From: Bacillota bacterium
GTDB taxonomy: Bacteria; Bacillota; Bacilli; Bacillales; Bacillaceae_J
NCBI GenBank assembly: GCA_023457235.1
Contig: JAEWMK010000149.1
Span: forward strand, 1-11,456
DNA: 11,456 bases
Direction of reading: 5' to 3'
Shown here: piece after piece, positions 6,798 to 11,456 of the stretch
How positions within the stretch are numbered: position 1 is the stretch's first letter
Layout of the letters: each line of letters starts with the position of its first letter
Made by a program: the position numbers and the translations under genes
The notes under the pieces: generated by a model
The model's input: the letters and a program-made list of their open reading frames with translations, nothing else
What the model was told of the DNA's origin: nothing
Databases searched by the model: none

Positions 6798-8183
6798 ATG
6801 AAATCATTTATTGCATTAGTTTTTATAGTATTTTTAACAACATTAACAGGGAGTTTTGTGTCCGCGAAAGAAACAGTAACGCTAGATAATGGTTTATTAG
6901 TAGATGGACGAACTGTGGTGCCGCTCCGTAGTATTTTTGAAACGATCGGGGCAGATGTTAAATGGGATAGTGTTGAACAAAAAGTAATTGCAACTAAGGA
7001 TGCGACTATGGTTGATCTTCGTATAAATGAAGAGGAAGTATTAGTAAATGGAAAAAGTTATGATTTAGATGCTCCCATTCGGATGATTGAAGGACAAACT
7101 ATGGTCCCTGTTAGATTGCTAGAAATAGCATTTGGAGCTGATATTAAGTGGGATAGCAAAATAAACATAGTTACCATCATTATGGCTGAAAAGGAAATCA
7201 ATGTAGCGGTTAAGGAGTATGTTGAAGAAATCTCGATTACAATTAGTGCTGCAGGTGATGTTACACTTGGTGGTGACACGAATTCGAGTTACCAAGGGAG
7301 CTTCAACCAAGAAGCTAAGAATAATGGGTTTGATCATTTTGTGAAAAATATTAAGGACCTATTCAAAGAAGACGATTTAACAATGGTCAATTTAGAAACA
7401 ACTTTAACGACAGCAACAGCTAAAGCGGAAAAGAAATTTCGCTTCAAAGCAGATCCATCTTTTACAGAGATTTTAAAACTAGGAAACATAGAAGCTGTCA
7501 ATCTAGCAAACAACCATACCTTTGATTATTTACAAAAAGGGTACACTGATACGGTAGAAAATTTGAAAAAGGCTGATATTGGTTTTTTCGGCTTCGAACA
7601 CCAGTATATAAAGGAAATAAAAGGAGTAAAGGTTGGTGCGCTTGGCTACAAAGGCTGGAGTGACTCTGCGGGGGTACGAAAGCAAATAAAAAATGATATT
7701 CAAAACCTACGGGACCAGGGTATTGAAATCGTGATTGTCCATTTTCATTGGGGAGAGGAAAGAAGCTACACACCAAACAAAGTTCAAAAATCCCTTGGAA
7801 GGTTTGCAGTTGATAGCGGGGCTGATTTAGTGCTAGGCCACCACCCACATGTTGTCCAAGGAATCGAAGAATATAATGGAAAATTTATCGTTTATAGCCT
7901 AGGTAACTTTATGTTTGGTGGCAACAAAAATCCAAGTGACAAAGATACTTTTGTCTTCCAACAAACCTTTTATGTTAAGGATGGAAAACTAACCGATAAG
8001 AAGGAGATTAACGTCATTCCATTTAGTATTTCGTCCGTAACAAATCGCAATAATTATCAACCAACACCAATGGAAACTGTTAAAGCAAGTTCATTAAAGC
8101 AAAAATTAGTAAGATTATCGGAGCAAATTAGTCCTTCAAATTGGGCTGTTTACGAAACTAATAAGGCAGTGGTCTCTGAATAA
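6798..8183 (+). CDS. Secreted CapA/PgsA-like metallophosphatase with N-terminal copper-amine-oxidase-type stalk domain
   Basis: The 461-residue product starts at the ATG at 6798, 7 nt after AGGGGG. Residues 1-23 form a signal peptide (KSFIALVFIVFLTTLTGSF, then VSA before KE), so the protein is exported. Residues about 25-130 hold two stalk-domain repeats, seen as VDGRTVVPLRSIFETIGADVKWD and again as EGQTMVPVRLLEIAFGADIKWD. Residues about 148-410 form the CapA (PGA_cap) calcineurin-like domain: GDVTLGGD (Asp154), MVNLET, NLANNH (238-240), VHFHWGEE, GHHPHVVQG and YSLGNFMF. All metal-binding signatures are present. CapA proteins take part in poly-gamma-glutamate capsule export, but no pgsBC/capBC genes adjoin, and the stalk fusion suggests a cell-wall-anchored phosphatase or phosphodiesterase instead. 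The gene is monocistronic and ends in a strong hairpin. Confidence 0.9.
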   Translation: MKSFIALVFIVFLTTLTGSFVSAKETVTLDNGLLVDGRTVVPLRSIFETIGADVKWDSVEQKVIATKDATMVDLRINEEEVLVNGKSYDLDAPIRMIEGQTMVPVRLLEIAFGADIKWDSKINIVTIIMAEKEINVAVKEYVEEISITISAAGDVTLGGDTNSSYQGSFNQEAKNNGFDHFVKNIKDLFKEDDLTMVNLETTLTTATAKAEKKFRFKADPSFTEILKLGNIEAVNLANNHTFDYLQKGYTDTVENLKKADIGFFGFEHQYIKEIKGVKVGALGYKGWSDSAGVRKQIKNDIQNLRDQGIEIVIVHFHWGEERSYTPNKVQKSLGRFAVDSGADLVLGHHPHVVQGIEEYNGKFIVYSLGNFMFGGNKNPSDKDTFVFQQTFYVKDGKLTDKKEINVIPFSISSVTNRNNYQPTPMETVKASSLKQKLVRLSEQISPSNWAVYETNKAVVSE

Positions 8184-8188
8184 ATACC

Positions 8189-8223
8189 AAAGTGCAAAAG
8201 TTTAATCGGCTTTTGCACTTTTT
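8189..8223 (+). terminator. Strong intrinsic terminator after the capA-like gene
   Basis: A perfect 12-bp stem, AAAGTGCAAAAG (8189-8200) with CTTTTGCACTTT (8210-8221), has a 9-nt loop and a T-run to 8223. Its right arm overlaps the likely -35 region of the next promoter. Confidence 0.92.
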
Positions 8224-8239
8224 CCTATTATGTTATAAT
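8212..8239 (+). promoter_or_regulatory. Extended -10 promoter of the Phd-Uma2 fusion gene
   Basis: TGTTATAAT (8231-8239) is a consensus extended -10. TTTGCA (8212-8217), 16 nt upstream, is a weak -35 that lies in the preceding terminator stem. Confidence 0.7.
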
Positions 8240-8264
8240 TAGCTAAAATAGCTATTATAGCTAA
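8239..8264 (+). promoter_or_regulatory. Triple AGCTA repeat, candidate antitoxin operator
   Basis: AGCTA occurs at 8241-8245, 8250-8254 and 8259-8263, a strict 9-bp period. The outer copies also form a perfect inverted repeat, TTAGCTA (8239-8245) and TAGCTAA (8258-8264). The array overlaps the last base of the -10 and covers the transcription start. Phd/YefM antitoxins typically repress their own promoter through repeated short palindromes, so autoregulation is a reasonable inference. Confidence 0.6.
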
Positions 8265-8282
8265 CGGGAAGGGGTTTATAAA

Positions 8283-9026
8283 ATGATTATTACTTCCACC
8301 GAATTGCAAAATAATTTCGGTAAGTATTTACTGCTTGCAGGCAAAGAAGATATTCTTATTTCACGGAATGGTACAGTCATTGCCAAGCTTTCACCTATTA
8401 TAGAAGTTGATCGGCAACTTAATCCAAAGCGTGAAATGGTAAGCGAAAAGCAGGAGGATTATAGTTATATCGGTTATGGTAAAACAGCCTCATTTGAAGA
8501 GTTTTTGGAGTTACGCAATAATACCGATGAAAGAATTGAGTATATTGATGGGCAAATATATTTTCTTGCTTCACCGAAAAGAGCACACCAAGCCGCTTTA
8601 GTTGAATTGTTTGGAATTTTTTACAATACTTTTAAAGGAAAAAAGTGCAAACCGATGGTGGCACCTTTCGATATTGAAATGAAACGCACACCCGAAAACA
8701 TAAGCATGGTGCAACCGGATTTGATGATTATTTGTGATTTAGAGGAAAAACTTGGTGACGATGATTACTACAAAGGAGTTCCTGAACTAATCGTAGAGAT
8801 ATTATCAGAAAGTACGCAAAGGGTCGATATGATTAAGAAACTTGACCTTTATTCAGTCTGCGGTGTCAAAGAATACTGGATTGTCAATCCGAGGAATAAA
8901 GAGGTCACCGTTTATCAATTCAAAGATTCCAACATTCAAAAAAGTAAGACGTTTAAAACAAACGAAACGATTCAATCGTTCATCTTTGAAGATTTAGTTT
9001 TACAGCTGAATGATATTTTTGAATAA
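8283..9026 (+). CDS. Fusion of a Phd/YefM antitoxin domain to a Uma2-family nuclease-fold domain
   Basis: The 247-residue product starts at ATG 8283 behind GGGAAGGGG (8266-8274). Residues 1-40 match a Phd/YefM antitoxin DNA-binding domain: MIITSTELQNNFGKYL, then EDILISRNGTVIAKLSP. After a charged linker (about 41-68), residues about 70-245 form a Uma2 (DUF820) domain of the PD-(D/E)xK fold. Visible markers are the RIEYIDGQIYF entry motif, VQPDLMII with Asp146, PELIVEILS with Glu172, and KEYWIVNP. The catalytic acidic residues are therefore present. Uma2 proteins are abundant in cyanobacteria and scattered elsewhere; their substrate is not established. No separate toxin gene follows, since the next gene starts 151 nt away and encodes a sigma factor. 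The antitoxin domain may make the protein self-repressing through the AGCTA repeats. Whether the Uma2 half acts as a toxin, a nuclease or neither cannot be read here. Confidence 0.82.
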   Translation: MIITSTELQNNFGKYLLLAGKEDILISRNGTVIAKLSPIIEVDRQLNPKREMVSEKQEDYSYIGYGKTASFEEFLELRNNTDERIEYIDGQIYFLASPKRAHQAALVELFGIFYNTFKGKKCKPMVAPFDIEMKRTPENISMVQPDLMIICDLEEKLGDDDYYKGVPELIVEILSESTQRVDMIKKLDLYSVCGVKEYWIVNPRNKEVTVYQFKDSNIQKSKTFKTNETIQSFIFEDLVLQLNDIFE

Positions 9027-9081
9027 CGAAACGCTTTATTAATAATTAGGTAAATTAGCGTGTTAGAGAATGGGTCTATTG

Positions 9082-9117
9082 TTGGATATTTATGGGGAAA
9101 CTACATATTTTATCCAA
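9082..9117 (+). repeat. Widely spaced 7-bp inverted repeat upstream of the sigma factor
   Basis: TTGGATA (9082-9088) and TATCCAA (9111-9117) are perfectly complementary with a 22-nt gap. The 151-nt intergenic stretch 9027-9177 shows no clear sigma-A or ECF-type promoter; a GGAAAC (9096-9101) lacks a matching -10. Confidence 0.25.
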
Positions 9118-9177
9118 ATAAATAATGGAATATGTTAAGGTTTTAGTAGTTGATGAAAACAACGAAGGAGCCATGAC

Positions 9178-9720
9178 ATGTTTCACGAAATTTTTCGAAG
9201 GAAGGTAAAAGAGTCTAACCATTCCCTAACAATAATATATGAAATATTTTATCCGCATGTATATAAAACAGCGTACTTTATAACAAAAGACCACTATACG
9301 GCACAAGACATTGTTCAAGAAACCTTCATTAAGGTTTTTAAAAATATAGATAAATTAGAAGATAGTTCAAAAATGAAACCCTGGATTTCAATAATTGCGA
9401 AAAGGACGGCAATCGATTTTATACGTAAACAAAAAAGAGGAAACGAGTTTGATATTGATGACTTCGATACTTTAAAGTTGAGCGAAAGGGAGCTTGCACC
9501 TACTGTTGAAGAAGAGGTAGAGAGATCTTACTCAAGTGAAATAATCAAATCTGAAATTAACAAACTGTCCCCCGAATATAGAACTGTGCTTAATTTAAAA
9601 TACATAGAGGACTTGAAAGACCAAGAGATAGCAAACTTTTTAGATTTAAACGTAGCAACTGTTAAAACCCGTATTCACCGCGCAAAGAATCAACTTAAAA
9701 TAAAATTACTGCGAGGATAA
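9178..9720 (+). CDS. ECF-type RNA polymerase sigma factor
   Basis: The 180-residue product has exactly the size of ECF (group 4) sigma factors and only their two domains. Region 2 (about 20-87) includes YKTAYFITKDHYTAQDIVQETFIKVF and the -10-recognition part KPWISIIAKRTAIDFIRKQKR. Region 4 (about 122-176) contains SPEYRTVLNLKYIEDLKDQEIANFL and the helix-turn-helix end NVATVKTRIHRAKNQL. It would direct core polymerase to stress promoters in the cytosol. GAAGGAG (9164-9170) precedes the ATG at 9178 by 7 nt. An ATG at 9173 leads only to an 11-codon frame. ECF genes are normally followed by a membrane anti-sigma gene; here only a short aborted frame follows. The sigma factor itself looks intact. 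I cannot assign it to a named B. subtilis ECF factor. Confidence 0.9.
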   Translation: MFHEIFRRKVKESNHSLTIIYEIFYPHVYKTAYFITKDHYTAQDIVQETFIKVFKNIDKLEDSSKMKPWISIIAKRTAIDFIRKQKRGNEFDIDDFDTLKLSERELAPTVEEEVERSYSSEIIKSEINKLSPEYRTVLNLKYIEDLKDQEIANFLDLNVATVKTRIHRAKNQLKIKLLRG

Positions 9721-9742
9721 CGGTATGGGAAGGTGAGGCAAA

Positions 9743-9823
9743 ATGTTGAAAGAAAAGGAAGAAAACAGTTTAAAAGAGGGAACAACTGTTGTTCTATTAC
9801 AAGTTGTTCCCTCTTTTAACTAA
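9743..9823 (+). pseudogene. Possible remnant of an anti-sigma factor gene start
   Basis: AGGTGAGG (9731-9738) and ATG at 9743 form a good initiation site 22 nt after the sigma factor stop, where an anti-sigma gene usually begins. The frame reads MLKEKEENSLKEG and then runs straight into the arms of an 18-bp hairpin, ending at TAA 9821-9823 after 26 codons. The charged N-terminus looks like the cytosolic start of an anti-sigma protein, while the rest is dictated by the palindrome. I infer truncation, but a chance short frame or a genuine small peptide is possible. Confidence 0.35.
9770..9819. terminator. Bidirectional hairpin between the sigma factor and the Fic pseudogene
   Basis: An 18-bp perfect stem (9770-9787 with 9802-9819) encloses a 14-nt loop. 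The outer ends are A-rich on the left and T-rich on the right, giving a short U-run in either direction. It lies between two converging units and touches the Fic stop codon (9820-9822). Confidence 0.7.
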
Positions 9824-10313
9824 CCAACATATTTTAAATATCTCTCTAATATATCCTCAACACATTCAACGATGAACTCCACAAATGGTTTCGTATCTCC
9901 TGTTGTACTAGCAATCTCTAAAGTATTATAGTATTTTGCTCTTACCTCATGTTCAGCCTTTACTATAGCGGGAGGAAATCCATATTGCATAAGAAGAAAA
10001 TTCATTAATAATCTGGCTATTCGCCCATTGCCGTCGATAAAAGGATGAATGTATACAAATTAAAAATGAAACAAGGCTGTTAATTCTACAGGATGCAAGT
10101 TTTCTTTGTTTTCGTTATACCAATGAAACAGTTTCTCCATTTCAGGTTGTATCATAAAGGGCTGAGGAGGTTCGTGCACGCTACCTGAAATAACAACAGG
10201 TACGTTTCTATATACACCTGCATACCTGTTTTCTTTGTCTATTCTACTATTATTGTTGGTAATGACCTTTTATTATCAAGTTTTTCTTTAAGTTCATTAA
10301 CCTTTTCAAACAT
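9820..10313 (-). pseudogene. Fic-family protein pseudogene with internal deletion and nonsense codon
   Basis: On the minus strand GGAAGG (10325-10320) precedes ATG 10313, followed by MFEKVNELKEKLDNKRSLPT, the typical start of cell-filamentation/Fic proteins. The next recognisable piece, in another frame, is ENRYAGVYRNVPVVISGSVHEPP, a segment found just before the Fic catalytic core. About 90 residues expected between the two are missing, with a frame change near 10240-10265. The core follows: FVYIHPFIDGNGRIARLLMN, containing the HPFxDGNGR AMP-transfer motif. It is preceded by an in-frame TAA at 10060-10062, where relatives have an amino acid (probably Lys). The C-terminus to 9820 is intact. 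Fic enzymes transfer AMP to target proteins. With both lesions no functional enzyme can be made, although the fragment from 10005 is an open 61-codon tail. It shares its strand with the helicase upstream. Confidence 0.85.
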
Positions 10314-10431
10314 TTGCAGCCTTCCAAATCCAATTAGAAAATATTGAATAATTTTACCATTTTTGTTAATAAAATTAGACCTTTCATGTACTTCCAGTAC
10401 AACTATTTCGAGTCAAAGAAGGGGGGACTGG
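10314..10431 (-). other. Spacer between helicase and Fic pseudogene
   Basis: The spacer contains a 13-bp palindrome, GTACT-TCC-AGTAC (10388-10400). An open stretch is continuous with the Fic start codon frame (VLEVHERSNFINKNGKIIQ and onward), which I do not recognise. No terminator with a clear T-run follows the helicase stop. Confidence 0.3.
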
Positions 10432-11456
10432 CTAGAATAATTTCATTTGATCACTAGTCTCTTTAATTTCTTCAATTAATTTGTAACCTAACGACTTATA
10501 ACCCAATAATCGTTTTTCGTACATTTTCTCTAATCTTTGTTCTTTTACATCTACATAATCATAGACCTTTGCATCTTTTTTAACAGCGTTCACTCGATGC
10601 AAACGTCCAACATATTGATGAAGAGTTCCTTTCCAAGAAACAGGCATAGTCAAAAACAGTGTATCAAGCCGATCATCGTCAAATCCTTCTCCAATATACT
10701 TCCCGATTGCAAGAACTACTCGTTCTTCATTTTGTGGTATTTCTTTTAGTTTTTGCAAACGTTCTTGCTCCTCTTTTTTAGATAGCCCACCAGTTAAAAC
10801 GATGATATTCTTAGCAAACCCTTTTAGCTTTTCGTGTAGTTTTTCAATATGGTCACGACGTTCCGTAAGGATGATTGGATTGCGTCCCTCTTCAAGAGAT
10901 TCGAGAACATCATTGAAAATAAGATCATTTCGATTATCATTATCTGCGAGTTCCTTATATAGAGCCTGAGTAGTTTTGCTTTCTTCAGTTAATGAACTAT
11001 TAAAGCTAGTATATCTCGGAATTAATACATGATTAAAAGTGTGAACTTTGGCTTGTTGTTTAGCATTTACTTTGTAGCGGACCGGACCACATTGCATAGT
11101 AATAATCGGTTGTAGGCCATCTTTTCTTGTTAAAGTGGCGGTTAATCCATGAACGTACTTTGCCTCGGCTTCTTTTAAGACATTCTCAAACGTAAATGCC
11201 GCGAAATGGTGGCATTCATCAATGATAATTTGGCTATATTGCTTAACTTTTGATAAATTTTCTGGCTTTGATGTTAGTGATTGTATCGTTGCAATATCAA
11301 TAATTCTTGTTGGCTTATTTTTACCACCGGAAATTTGCCCAATATTTTTTGGGTTGATATCTAAAAAATTTAATAAACTTGCTTTCCATTGTTCTAATAA
11401 TTGCTTCCTATTTATGATACTCAACGTATTTACTTTTCTTTCAGCGATTAAAGCTG
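10432..11456 (-). CDS. C-terminal half of a superfamily 2 DEAD/DEAH-type helicase (5' end outside window)
   Basis: The frame is open to the right edge: codons before the TTG at 11424 read ALIAERKVNT and continue naturally into LSIINRKQLLEQW, so the gene starts outside the window. The 340 visible residues hold motif Ia near the start, the DExH box IIIDECHHF (about 77-84), and motif III GLTATLTRKDG (103-113). Then come the second RecA domain with motif IV (PIILTERRDHIEKL), motif V (GEGFDDDRLD) and motif VI (HQYVGRLHR, 279-287). Walker A lies beyond the edge. An ATP-driven nucleic acid translocase or helicase is certain at family level. The CGPVRY and LIPRYTSF segments resemble large helicases fused to PLD-nuclease or primase-like domains in restriction and TOTE-type conflict systems. 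That assignment is recall plus inference. The C-terminus ends in DQMKLF. The gene looks intact as far as it can be seen, unlike its Fic neighbour. Confidence 0.88.
   Translation of the reverse strand, partial: ALIAERKVNTLSIINRKQLLEQWKASLLNFLDINPKNIGQISGGKNKPTRIIDIATIQSLTSKPENLSKVKQYSQIIIDECHHFAAFTFENVLKEAEAKYVHGLTATLTRKDGLQPIITMQCGPVRYKVNAKQQAKVHTFNHVLIPRYTSFNSSLTEESKTTQALYKELADNDNRNDLIFNDVLESLEEGRNPIILTERRDHIEKLHEKLKGFAKNIIVLTGGLSKKEEQERLQKLKEIPQNEERVVLAIGKYIGEGFDDDRLDTLFLTMPVSWKGTLHQYVGRLHRVNAVKKDAKVYDYVDVKEQRLEKMYEKRLLGYKSLGYKLIEEIKETSDQMKLF

Noticed and set aside
7498..7848. Minus-strand frame of 116 codons opposite the capA-like gene
   Set aside because: The plus-strand frame carries all CapA metal motifs in this interval; the antisense translation has no coherent pattern.
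8241..8263. AGCTA repeats as the beginning of a CRISPR-like or satellite array
   Set aside because: There are only three 5-bp units in a 9-bp period within a promoter; an operator is the better explanation.
9770..9819. The 18-bp inverted repeat as terminal repeats of a miniature transposon
   Set aside because: The loop is only 14 nt, there is no target-site duplication, and it lies exactly between convergent genes with U-runs, so a terminator fits better.
8283..10313. Phd domain and Fic remnant as one Phd-Doc pair
   Set aside because: They lie on opposite strands and are separated by a sigma factor gene, and the Fic remnant is a long filamentation-type protein rather than a short Doc toxin.

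Overview
The window is AT-rich (roughly one third G+C by eye). It has strong Shine-Dalgarno sequences (AAAGGAG, GGGGGAGG, GAAGGAG), several TTG or GTG starts, and intrinsic terminators with T-runs. Recognisable proteins include a YfkJ-type phosphatase, a YhfP-type reductase, a stalk-domain CapA protein and a CBO0543-type membrane protein. Together these point to a low-GC Gram-positive of the order Bacillales. I cannot fix the genus.

Left part (1-5560). The tail of a small membrane protein ends at 257 in its own terminator. A low-molecular-weight tyrosine phosphatase follows on the minus strand (300-770). Next on the plus strand is a three-gene group: a MocR-type (GntR/aminotransferase) regulator, an MFS transporter and a PLP aminotransferase of the 2-aminoadipate type. 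This arrangement suggests control, transport and transamination of an unidentified amino-group compound. The regulator is interrupted by an in-frame TGA at 1585-1587. It has a good promoter, a perfect palindrome in its leader and a terminator that reuses the same half-sites. After the aminotransferase comes a GC-rich, structured, gene-poor stretch, then a 43-residue small protein with its own terminator.

Middle part (5560-9030). Three separate transcription units are punctuated by terminators: a zinc-independent YhfP-family reductase, a secreted CapA-like metallophosphatase with an N-terminal copper-amine-oxidase-type stalk domain, and a fusion of a Phd/YefM antitoxin domain to a Uma2 nuclease-fold domain. 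The CapA ribosome binding site lies in one arm of an inverted repeat. The fusion gene has an extended -10 promoter followed by three AGCTA repeats, as expected for an autoregulated antitoxin.

Right part (9030-11456). This looks like a decaying accessory region. An ECF sigma factor is followed by a strong start site and only a short remnant where an anti-sigma gene would be expected. An 18-bp perfect hairpin lies between it and a minus-strand Fic-family pseudogene, which has lost its middle and carries an internal stop. Upstream of the Fic remnant, and running off the window, is the C-terminal half of a superfamily 2 helicase resembling helicases of phage-defence or conflict systems. No tRNA, rRNA, CRISPR array or intact insertion sequence was seen.
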